5,610 bases of DNA. It comes from Deltaproteobacteria bacterium (GTDB lineage: Bacteria; Desulfobacterota; Desulfobacteria; Desulfobacterales; UBA11574). The stretch spans positions 1-5,610 of the forward strand of contig JAFDCA010000175.1 of NCBI GenBank assembly GCA_019313025.1. Direction: 5' to 3'. The number at the start of each line of letters is the position of its first letter. Position 1 is the first letter of the stretch. Below, in pieces: positions 1 through 4,982 of this stretch. The notes beneath the pieces were generated by a model. That model was not told the DNA's origin, searched no databases, and saw only the letters and a program-made list of their open reading frames with translations. Both the position numbers and the translations under genes were made by a program.

Positions 1-153
1 CCGTCCGGTAGAGACGGCAAAACCGAAGGAACAGGTCTGGGACTGGCCATCTGTAAGGCCATTTTAGAGGCTCACGGCGGCCAGATCTGGGCGGAAAGCA
101 TCAGCGGTGTATCGAGTACCTTCTATTTCACGCTTCCCAGAAAGAGACCCTAG
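1..153 (+). CDS. Sensor histidine kinase, C-terminal end of the ATPase domain (5' partial)
   Basis: The first 50 codons are open in frame 1 and end at TAG (151-153). They encode the end of a GHKL (HATPase_c) domain: the glycine-rich G2 box GTGLGLAI (fragment residues 10-17), then the helix and strand [16 protein letters not shown], and a final beta strand (TFYFTLP) followed by a basic tail, RKRP. This layout is standard for the ATP-lid side of two-component sensor kinases, which phosphorylate their own His and then a response regulator. The sensor, dimerisation and H/N boxes lie upstream of the window, so neither the signal nor the subfamily can be named. The protein stops right after the ATPase fold, so it has no C-terminal receiver domain. 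The next intact gene starts 63 bases downstream on the same strand, so co-transcription is plausible. Confidence 0.9.
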   Translation, partial: PSGRDGKTEGTGLGLAICKAILEAHGGQIWAESISGVSSTFYFTLPRKRP

Positions 154-213
154 ATGAACACGCTCGATGAACATTTCCAGCGTATTCAACGAAAAATCAT
201 TCGTGGAGGATGA
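154..213 (+). CDS. Possible 19-residue mini-ORF between kinase and membrane protein
   Basis: An ATG directly abuts the kinase stop codon and opens 19 codons (MNTLDEHFQRIQRKIIRGG) to TGA at 211-213. A weak purine stretch (AAAGAGA, 141-147) precedes the ATG at a usable distance. The ribosome binding site of the next gene (GGAGG, 205-209) lies inside the final codons, so translating this ORF would run ribosomes over that site and could couple the two genes. The peptide is hydrophilic and basic, with no signal peptide or membrane segment, and I recognise no family. It may equally be chance or the remnant of a longer gene. Confidence 0.25.
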   Translation: MNTLDEHFQRIQRKIIRGG

Positions 214-216
214 CAA

Positions 217-675
217 ATGACAATAAAAAAAGATTGGAAGATGACGTTTGCACTGATTCTTTTGATTGTTTTGTTGGGTGGTTATTATGAAAAACTGGGC
301 GTTGAAGGCCGTACAATGGTATTACCGTTGGCAATTTTTATTGCCGCAGGAATTATAATTGCCCGTTTAAAAAATCTCGAATATGAAACACGTTCCGCCA
401 AAGTGAATGCAAAAGACGTGATCGTTCAAAATTTCAGTGTTATCGACCGCCACGGGAAACAACGTGTCGCTATTTCAACAACGGCCGATACCGCACTGAT
501 GAGTTTTTTTGATGAGCAAGACATCCCTTGTGCGACCTTTGATATATTGAACACCGGACCGATCCTGAAACTGGTTGGAAACAACGGCAGTGTTTCGATT
601 ACATTTGATGAAGAAGGCCGTCCGAAATTAACTTTAAAAGATGATATGGACGAAAATATCTGGTCAGCCAAATAA
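217..675 (+). CDS. Small membrane protein: two N-terminal helices plus a beta-strand repeat domain
   Basis: This is a 152-residue protein of unknown function. The start is well supported: GGAGG at 205-209 lies seven bases before the ATG. Residues 9-24 (TFALILLIVLLGGYY region) and 34-50 (MVLPLAIFIAAGIIIAR) are strongly hydrophobic and should form a helical hairpin in the inner membrane. Lys and Arg residues flank both helices. From about residue 69 the chain is soluble and made of short alternating units: a strand, a turn with Asp/Gly and a charged residue, then another strand, such as SVIDRHGKQRVAIS, FFDEQDIPCATFDI and ITFDEEGRPKLTLKD. This resembles the degenerate 'D-x-x-G-x-x-R/K-x-x-L' strand repeats found in many uncharacterised bacterial proteins. 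The repeat domain could face either side of the membrane; the sequence does not settle which. It is probably co-transcribed with the flanking genes. Confidence 0.8.
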   Translation: MTIKKDWKMTFALILLIVLLGGYYEKLGVEGRTMVLPLAIFIAAGIIIARLKNLEYETRSAKVNAKDVIVQNFSVIDRHGKQRVAISTTADTALMSFFDEQDIPCATFDILNTGPILKLVGNNGSVSITFDEEGRPKLTLKDDMDENIWSAK

Positions 676-708
676 CAAATTGCTGGAGAGGAAACAAGGA
701 GAGACAAC

Positions 709-1221
709 ATGGATATGGAAATATTTGAGACCATGAAGGCATCGGAACTGAAAAAATATCTAAAATTTCTTCTTTGGCATTACCGTGTCGTTGATGCCTT
801 CTGGTTTATCTATTTATCGGAACAATTTGATCAACAGACCGCCGAACATATCAACGAAAGGGTGTGGGACCGTGTATCGGCTATGGCGGCCAAAAACCTT
901 GTGGAACGATTTCAGATTCGGGAAAAGGGGCTTAAAGGATTTGTCAAGGCCCAAAAACTTTTCCCTTGGTGCATTCTTGTGGGATACCAGATTCATGAAT
1001 CCAACGATGAAGTGACGATTTCCGTTCCCTCCTGCCCAACTCAGGAAGCCAGACTCCAGAGAGGTTTGGGTGAATATGTTTGTAAAGAAATGCATCGCAA
1101 AGAATTTAGCAGTTTTGCCCGGGTTATTGACGACCGGATAAGGGTAGAGTGCCTTTTTGCACCTCCGGACCCGCATCCTGAAAATATGTTTTGCAAGTGG
1201 AGATTCTTTTTAGAACCATAA
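709..1221 (+). CDS. DUF6125-like cytosolic protein (relative of the ATC hydrolase-like family)
   Basis: This is a 170-residue soluble protein with no signal peptide or membrane helix. The start is set by AAGGAG (696-701), seven bases before the ATG; a second ATG two codons in (715) is less well spaced. The N-terminal half is helical, with an aromatic segment ([19 protein letters not shown], about residues 23-41). The C-terminal half carries the features I associate with DUF6125-type proteins of anaerobes: [20 protein letters not shown] (C109 to C125), C148, the APPDPHPE motif (H156, E158) and C162 near the end. The clustered Cys, His and acidic residues suggest a metal site or thiol chemistry, but this is inference. 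The family is related to proteins annotated as L-2-amino-thiazoline-4-carboxylate hydrolase-like; that activity should not be assumed here. It lies 33 bases after the membrane protein gene and 36 bases before the CMD-like gene. Confidence 0.7.
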   Translation: MDMEIFETMKASELKKYLKFLLWHYRVVDAFWFIYLSEQFDQQTAEHINERVWDRVSAMAAKNLVERFQIREKGLKGFVKAQKLFPWCILVGYQIHESNDEVTISVPSCPTQEARLQRGLGEYVCKEMHRKEFSSFARVIDDRIRVECLFAPPDPHPENMFCKWRFFLEP

Positions 1222-1257
1222 CCCCTTTAATGAAAATATTTACGATAAGGAGGTTTT

Positions 1258-1578
1258 ATGTATTTACCAAAGACATATGAAGACTTTATAGAGAAGTTTC
1301 CGAACGTTTTTGAGTCTTATCAACAATTGGGCAAGTCATGCCGTAAAGAGGGCCCCTTGGACGAAAAATGCCAGGACCTCGTAAAGCTGGGTATTGCCAT
1401 CGGGGCCAATTCCAGAGGTGGGGTCATGTCTTCCGTCCGAAAGGCTTTAGGGGCCGGAGCGACCCCCGAAGAAATAATCCATGCGGTTATATTGTCTTTA
1501 ACAACCACAGGATTTCCAAACATGATCGCCGCCATGGGATGGGTCAACGAAGTGCTCGAAAAACAGGAGTCGGCATAA
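1258..1578 (+). CDS. Carboxymuconolactone decarboxylase (CMD/AhpD-fold) family protein lacking the CxxC and His
   Basis: This 106-residue protein has the length and pattern of a single CMD domain. The pattern is an N-terminal helix pair, LVKLGIAIGA (residues 41-50), the active-site helix, RKALGAGATPEEIIHAV (61-77) and a C-terminal helix ending in WVNEVLEKQ. TAAGGAGG-type Shine-Dalgarno (1246-1253) lies four bases before the ATG. In AhpD-like members the active-site helix carries CxxCxxxH. At the matching positions here are S52, G55 and S59, so the peroxidase dithiol and its His are all missing. Many CMD-like proteins of anaerobes lack the cysteines but keep a His on this helix (EGAVHSH type), and here that is lost too (GGVMSSV). 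The fold assignment is firm, but the function is unknown, and decarboxylase or peroxidase names should not be transferred. It is the last gene of the left-hand cluster and converges on the regulator gene. Confidence 0.85.
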   Translation: MYLPKTYEDFIEKFPNVFESYQQLGKSCRKEGPLDEKCQDLVKLGIAIGANSRGGVMSSVRKALGAGATPEEIIHAVILSLTTTGFPNMIAAMGWVNEVLEKQESA

Positions 1579-1615
1579 AAATTTGAATTTAAATTGATTG
1601 TTGCGAAATAGTTGC

Positions 1616-1627
1616 GGGTTATAACCC
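1616..1627. repeat. Short perfect palindrome in the 52-base convergent gap
   Basis: GGGTTATAACCC is a perfect 12-base palindrome between the CMD-like gene and the regulator gene, which converge here. It can fold into a hairpin of only about four base pairs, and no T-tract follows on either strand, so it is at best a weak bidirectional terminator. Nothing else in 1579-1630 stands out apart from an AT-rich stretch (1579-1600). Confidence 0.3.
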
Positions 1628-1630
1628 CGG

Positions 1631-2317
1631 TTACGACAGTTTTCCGTGCTCCGCCAGATCTTCCAATCCGCCAAGGTCTTTTAAAACGATATCCCGGCCC
1701 CTGGTATCGATCAAATGTTGCTGACTCATTTTTGTCAGAATCCGCGACAGGGTTTCAGGAATGGTGCCCAGAAGGCTCGCCAGTTGACCCTTAGAAATAT
1801 TTAACGTGACAACATCGGTTCGGCCCTGCTCCTGGCTCAAATATACCAGGTATGCAGCAAGTCGTCCTGGAACTTCCTTTAAGGAAAGATTTTCGATCTG
1901 AACGGTAAACTGGCGTAAGCGCATGGAAAGCACGCCCAGCATGTTCATCGCAAGAGAAGGATTTCTGGATATCAGATCAAAAAATGCCGTTCTCGGAAAA
2001 AACAACAAGTGGCTTTTGAGAAGGGTTTGAGCATTGGCAGGAAATTTTTTTCCGGCAAAAACCGGAACTTCACCAAAGGGATTCCCGGGTCCATAAATAT
2101 GAAGAATATGTTCTTTGCCTTCAAAGGAAACTTTATAAATTTTTACCTTACCGTCAGCAACAATATAAAAACCGTTACAGTCGTCACCCTCTAAAAAAAT
2201 CGTTTTCCCCTTGTCGAAAAACTTGTCCACCGCAATCTGTCTAACGTCGTTCAACCGCTCTTCGGATAAACCGTTGAAAAGGGGGGCATCTGAAATAATC
2301 TGTAGAATTTTTTTCAT
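1631..2317 (-). CDS. hcpR: Crp/Fnr-family transcription regulator, probable HcpR
   Basis: This is a 228-residue regulator of typical Crp/Fnr length. Residues about 12-105 form the cyclic-nucleotide-binding-like beta barrel (FLEGDDCNGFYIVADGKVKIYK; GNPFGEVPVFAG). Residues about 118-145 form the dimerisation helix. Residues about 172-212 form the winged helix-turn-helix (ISKGQLASLLGTIPETLSRIL). The recognition helix has E188-T-L-S191-R192, the E..SR triad that reads TTGA half-sites in Fnr, which fits the TTGAC operator found upstream. The N-terminal Cys set that holds the Fe-S cluster of Fnr is absent (C47 is the only Cys), so oxygen sensing by a cluster is excluded. The exact cAMP pocket signature of Crp is also not evident. 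HcpR proteins control hcp in Desulfobacterota and respond to nitrosative stress, and some bind haem. The divergent hcp neighbour and the shared operator support that name. The ribosome binding site is unusually weak (purine-rich, no GGAG), unlike nearly every other gene here, so expression is probably low. Confidence 0.8.
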   Translation of the reverse strand: MKKILQIISDAPLFNGLSEERLNDVRQIAVDKFFDKGKTIFLEGDDCNGFYIVADGKVKIYKVSFEGKEHILHIYGPGNPFGEVPVFAGKKFPANAQTLLKSHLLFFPRTAFFDLISRNPSLAMNMLGVLSMRLRQFTVQIENLSLKEVPGRLAAYLVYLSQEQGRTDVVTLNISKGQLASLLGTIPETLSRILTKMSQQHLIDTRGRDIVLKDLGGLEDLAEHGKLS

Positions 2318-2337
2318 GATTTTTTCTTTTTTAAAAA

Positions 2338-2365
2338 ATTATCATTCTTTTTTGACTTAAGTCAA
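2338..2365 (-). promoter_or_regulatory. Regulator gene promoter overlapping the operator
   Basis: On the minus strand, TTGACT (2365-2360) and GATAAT (2343-2338) each match the sigma-70 boxes at five of six positions and are separated by 16 bases. Initiation near 2331 would leave a leader of only about 14 bases before the ATG at 2317. The -35 box is one end of the TTGAC palindrome, so negative autoregulation is the natural prediction. Confidence 0.6.
2352..2365. promoter_or_regulatory. HcpR/Fnr-type operator (perfect 14-base palindrome)
   Basis: TTGACTTAAGTCAA is perfectly self-complementary and fits the TTGAC-N4-GTCAA form attributed to HcpR sites; Fnr sites read TTGAT-N4-ATCAA. Its centre (2358.5) is 41.5 bases upstream of the hcp start predicted from the -10 box, the class II activator position. 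On the minus strand its first six bases (TTGACT) fall where the -35 box of the regulator promoter should be, so binding there would block that promoter. The site is seen directly; the protein that binds it is inferred. Confidence 0.85.
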
Positions 2366-2387
2366 GGCACTGAGTGTGTTTATCCTT

Positions 2388-2400
2388 TACAATGGGAACC
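2388..2400 (+). promoter_or_regulatory. hcp promoter -10 box (TACAAT) and predicted start
   Basis: TACAAT (2388-2393) matches the sigma-70 -10 consensus at five of six positions and predicts initiation near 2400, leaving a leader of about 93 bases. The region 17 bases upstream (2365-2370, AGGCAC) is a poor -35 box, as expected for a promoter that depends on an activator bound at -41.5. I see no sigma-54 GG-N10-GC element. Confidence 0.7.
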
Positions 2401-2418
2401 AAAAGCTCAAGAAAAGTT

Positions 2419-2442
2419 GATGGATCCATTTTTGGAACCATC
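2419..2442 (+). other. Hairpin in the hcp mRNA leader
   Basis: GATGGATCC (2419-2427) and GGAACCATC (2434-2442) pair over eight of nine positions around a six-base loop (ATTTTT), with one internal A-A mismatch. It lies about 20 bases into the predicted leader and 38 bases before the hcp ribosome binding site, so it does not hide that site. No T-tract follows. It may stabilise the mRNA or be chance. Confidence 0.4.
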
Positions 2443-2492
2443 CAAACGCTAATCTAAAAATAATTCAACCAAATAAAAAAAGGAGGCTAATT

Positions 2493-4121
2493 ATGTTTTG
2501 TTTTCAATGTGAACAAACGGCAAAAGGTGAAGGGTGTACAAAAATCGGCGTGTGCGGAAAACAGCCGGAGGTTGCCGCCCTTCAGGATCTTTTGATTTAT
2601 ACGGTAAAGGCGCTGTCTCAAGTGGCACTGGAAGGTCGGAACGTCGGCATCAGGGATAAGGCCATCGATCATTTTACTTGCGAGGCTATTTTTTCCACGT
2701 TGACCAATGTCGATTTTGATCCCGATCGATTTGTCGATCTCATTCATCAAACCGTTAAATTTAGAGATGAACTCAAGGCAAAGGTCGCTGCTGCCGGCGG
2801 CAAAACCGATTTCCCGGATGGGCCCGCGGACGTCACACCGGAAGCCACTCGAGACGGTCTTGTGGCCCAGGGGGAAAAGGTCGGGGTTAAATCCGATCCT
2901 GATATTAATCCTGACATTCTCTCATTACAGCAGCTTTTGATATACGGCATCAAGGGAGTCGCCGCCTATGCAGACCATGCAAAAATCCTTGGAAAAACCG
3001 ATGAAAGGATTTTTGATTTTATCCATGAAGCCATGGCTGCTACCTTGAACAAGGATCTCAGTGCGGACGATTATGTTGGGCTTGTTTTCAAATGCGGTGA
3101 AATCAATCTGTTAACCATGGAAATTCTGGATGCCGCAAATACAGAAGCCTATGGACATCCGGTTCCGACATCCGTTCCCCTGGGCACTAAAAAAGGCCGG
3201 GCCATCCTGGTTTCAGGACATGATTTAAAAGACCTGGAAGACATCCTGAAACAAACCCAAGGAAAAGGAATTTATGTTTATACTCACGGTGAAATGCTCC
3301 CCTGTCATGGATATCCGGAGCTGAAAAAATACGATCATTTTTATGGCCATTACGGTACGGCTTGGCAGAATCAGGCCAAAGAATTTGATGCGTTTCCGGG
3401 GGCAATTTTAATGACCACGAACTGTATTCAGAAACCCAGAGATTCATATAAAGATCATATTTTCACAACGGGTTTGGTGGGCTGGCCCGGCATCTCCCAT
3501 ATCGCGGATAAAAACTTTTCTCCCGTCATCGAAAAGGCTTTAGAATTACCTGGGTTTACGGAAGATACCCAAGGTAAGTCGGTAATGGTAGGATTTGCCA
3601 GAAATGCCGTCATGGGTGTTGCGGGCACGGTGATCGAAGCGGTGAAGAACAAGGCAATCCGTCATTTTTTCCTGGTGGCCGGATGCGACGGCGCCAAGCC
3701 CGGACGAAATTACTACACTGAATTCGTGGAAAAAGTCCCTGAAGATTGCGTGGTCCTGACCCTTGCCTGCGGTAAATTCCGCTTTTTCGACAAGGACCTT
3801 GGAGATATCGGCGGAATTCCGAGACTTCTCGACGTCGGTCAGTGCAACGACGCATACTCCGCTGTTCAAATTGCATCGGCTCTGGCAAACGCTTTTGAAT
3901 GCGGAGTGAACGATCTTCCGTTGTCCATGATTCTGTCATGGTATGAACAAAAAGCCTGTGCGATTCTCTTGAGTCTGCTGTATCTTGGGATCAAAGACAT
4001 TCGCCTGGGTCCGAGTCTGCCGGCTTTTGTTTCACCGAATATCCTCAATGTTCTGGTGGAAAAGTTCAATATTATGCCGATCAAAACGCCGGATGAGGAC
4101 CTTAAGGCAATTTTAGGATAA
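2493..4121 (+). CDS. hcp: Hybrid cluster protein (prismane protein, hydroxylamine/NO reductase)
   Basis: This is a 542-residue cytoplasmic iron-sulfur protein, full length for the prismane-type class (Desulfovibrio Hcp is about 550). The N-terminal cubane cluster is held by C3, C6, C15 and C21 (C-x2-C-x8-C-x5-C), the spacing of anaerobe Hcps; enterobacterial Hcps use a wider one. All ligands of the hybrid Fe-S-O cluster are visible in context: H243 (SGHDL), E267 (THGEMLPCHGYP), C311 (TTNCIQKP), C398 (AGCDGAKPGRNYY, the persulfide position), C426 (LACGKFRF), C451 (GQCNDAYSA), and E485 and K487 (SWYEQKA). Hcp reduces hydroxylamine in vitro. In E. coli it acts as an NO reductase and protein S-nitrosylase, so a role against nitrosative stress is likely. 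AGGAGG (2481-2486), six bases before the ATG, sets the start. Expression is probably activated from the palindrome at 2352-2365, and two same-strand genes follow. Confidence 0.97.
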   Translation: MFCFQCEQTAKGEGCTKIGVCGKQPEVAALQDLLIYTVKALSQVALEGRNVGIRDKAIDHFTCEAIFSTLTNVDFDPDRFVDLIHQTVKFRDELKAKVAAAGGKTDFPDGPADVTPEATRDGLVAQGEKVGVKSDPDINPDILSLQQLLIYGIKGVAAYADHAKILGKTDERIFDFIHEAMAATLNKDLSADDYVGLVFKCGEINLLTMEILDAANTEAYGHPVPTSVPLGTKKGRAILVSGHDLKDLEDILKQTQGKGIYVYTHGEMLPCHGYPELKKYDHFYGHYGTAWQNQAKEFDAFPGAILMTTNCIQKPRDSYKDHIFTTGLVGWPGISHIADKNFSPVIEKALELPGFTEDTQGKSVMVGFARNAVMGVAGTVIEAVKNKAIRHFFLVAGCDGAKPGRNYYTEFVEKVPEDCVVLTLACGKFRFFDKDLGDIGGIPRLLDVGQCNDAYSAVQIASALANAFECGVNDLPLSMILSWYEQKACAILLSLLYLGIKDIRLGPSLPAFVSPNILNVLVEKFNIMPIKTPDEDLKAILG

Positions 4122-4131
4122 TTTTTTCTCG

Positions 4132-4174
4132 ACAGGATTCACAAGATGATTAGAGTATGCCTTGTGAATCCTGT
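4132..4174. repeat. Perfect 14-bp inverted repeat with a 15-base loop between hcp and the HD gene
   Basis: ACAGGATTCACAAG (4132-4145) and CTTGTGAATCCTGT (4161-4174) are exact reverse complements, separated by 15 bases. A G-T pair (4131/4175) can extend the stem in RNA. No T-tract follows on either strand; the only T-run (4122-4127) lies before the left arm, so this is not a standard intrinsic terminator. The right arm and its flank (AATCCTGTTAA) resemble the 'AATCCTGTTAATCCTGTC' intergenic repeats I recall from many environmental bacteria. A dispersed repeat or an mRNA-processing/stabilising hairpin is therefore more likely than termination. Confidence 0.8.
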
Positions 4175-4200
4175 TAACTATGTCAATAAAAGTTATCATA

Positions 4201-4205
4201 GGAGG
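4201..4205 (+). promoter_or_regulatory. Ribosome binding site that fixes the HD protein start
   Basis: GGAGG lies six bases before the ATG at 4212. An in-frame ATG at 4146 would add 22 residues, but it sits in the loop of the inverted repeat, has no Shine-Dalgarno sequence, and would encode part of the repeat arm. The start at 4212 is therefore preferred. Confidence 0.85.
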
Positions 4206-4211
4206 AAAAAA

Positions 4212-4940
4212 ATGAAATGCCCGGGACAGGACAGCCGGTACTGGAAGCCAGGTGCCATATTTGAGGCAAAATGTCCGGAATGCGGCCATTCGGTGGAGTT
4301 TTTCAAAGACGATACCACCCGTAAGTGCCCAAATTGTGAACACAAGTTTGCCAATCCCAAAATGGATTTCGGATGTGCGTCATACTGTCAGTATGCGGCA
4401 GAATGCATTGGGGATCTGCCTCCGGAGCTTTTAGCCCAGAAAGAGGATCTTTTAAAAGACCGGATCGCTATCGAGATGAAGCGCTATTTTAAGAGTGATT
4501 TCAGGCGGATCGGCCATGCAACCCGGGTGGCTCGTCATGCGGAACGGATCGGCAGAAATGAGAGGGGCAACCTGGCGGTCATACTGGCAGCAGCCTATCT
4601 GCATGACATCGGCATCCATGAAGCGGAAAAAAAGTATAATAGCACGGCGGCAAAATACCAGGAACAAGAAGGTCCGCCCATTGCAAGATCCATCATGATC
4701 AAGCTGGGGGCAAAAGAAGAGTTGATCGAAGAGGTTTGTGATATCATCGGACATCACCATCATCCTCGATCTGAAGAAACCACTAATTTCAAGGTCCTCT
4801 ACGATGCGGATCTCATAACCAATCTGGAAGAAAAGCAAAAAGAAAATCCCATGGATTCAGACAGAATCTTAAGTATTATTGACAAGTCTTTTTTAACCGA
4901 TAGTGGCCGCGAAGAAGCAAAAAAGGCATTATTGAATTAA
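4212..4940 (+). CDS. Zinc-ribbon plus HD-domain phosphohydrolase-like protein
   Basis: This is a 242-residue cytosolic protein with two parts. The N-terminal region has a zinc-ribbon pattern, C21-x2-C24 and C39-x2-C42 (KCPECGHSVEFF ... KCPNCEHKF). It is followed by a second Cys group, C55-x3-C59-x5-C65 (GCASYCQYAAEC), which could hold another metal. Residues about 95-205 form an HD domain: H102 (GHATRVARHAERI), the H131-D132 doublet (AAAYLHDIGIHEAE), a four-His run at 181-184 (IIGHHHHPR) and D200 (VLYDADLITNLEE). HD proteins are metal-dependent phosphohydrolases, often acting on nucleotides; the substrate cannot be read from the sequence. No GGDEF, EAL, synthetase or HD-GYP signature is present. 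The gene lies between hcp and the FrdX-like gene (90 and 42 bases away), so it probably shares their transcript and may have a role in NO stress signalling or nucleotide turnover. That role is inference. Confidence 0.85.
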   Translation: MKCPGQDSRYWKPGAIFEAKCPECGHSVEFFKDDTTRKCPNCEHKFANPKMDFGCASYCQYAAECIGDLPPELLAQKEDLLKDRIAIEMKRYFKSDFRRIGHATRVARHAERIGRNERGNLAVILAAAYLHDIGIHEAEKKYNSTAAKYQEQEGPPIARSIMIKLGAKEELIEEVCDIIGHHHHPRSEETTNFKVLYDADLITNLEEKQKENPMDSDRILSIIDKSFLTDSGREEAKKALLN

Positions 4941-4982
4941 TGTATTTTATCGGCAAAACGAGGTCAAATAAAAGGAATAACC

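Noticed and set aside
814..1176. Long open frame antisense to the DUF6125-like gene
   Set aside because: No recognisable protein motif, no clear ribosome binding site, and it lies opposite a well-supported gene.
1616..1627. GGGTTATAACCC as a bidirectional terminator
   Set aside because: The stem is about four base pairs and lacks T-tracts, so it is too weak to call a terminator.
1631..2317. Regulator as a true oxygen-sensing Fnr or as Crp
   Set aside because: Only one Cys (C47) is present, so no Fnr cluster is possible, and the cAMP-pocket signature of Crp is not evident. HcpR fits better by context and operator.
2493..4121. hcp product as a carbon monoxide dehydrogenase catalytic subunit, a related fold
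   Set aside because: The length, the N-terminal C-x2-C-x8-C-x5-C set and the hybrid-cluster ligands H243, E267 and E485/K487 are those of Hcp.
4132..4174. Inverted repeat as the intrinsic terminator of hcp
   Set aside because: No T-tract follows the stem on either strand; the T-run at 4122-4127 precedes it. Kept as a repeat instead.
4146..4211. Upstream in-frame ATG extending the HD protein by 22 residues
   Set aside because: It lies in the loop of the inverted repeat with no ribosome binding site, while GGAGG at 4201-4205 points to 4212.
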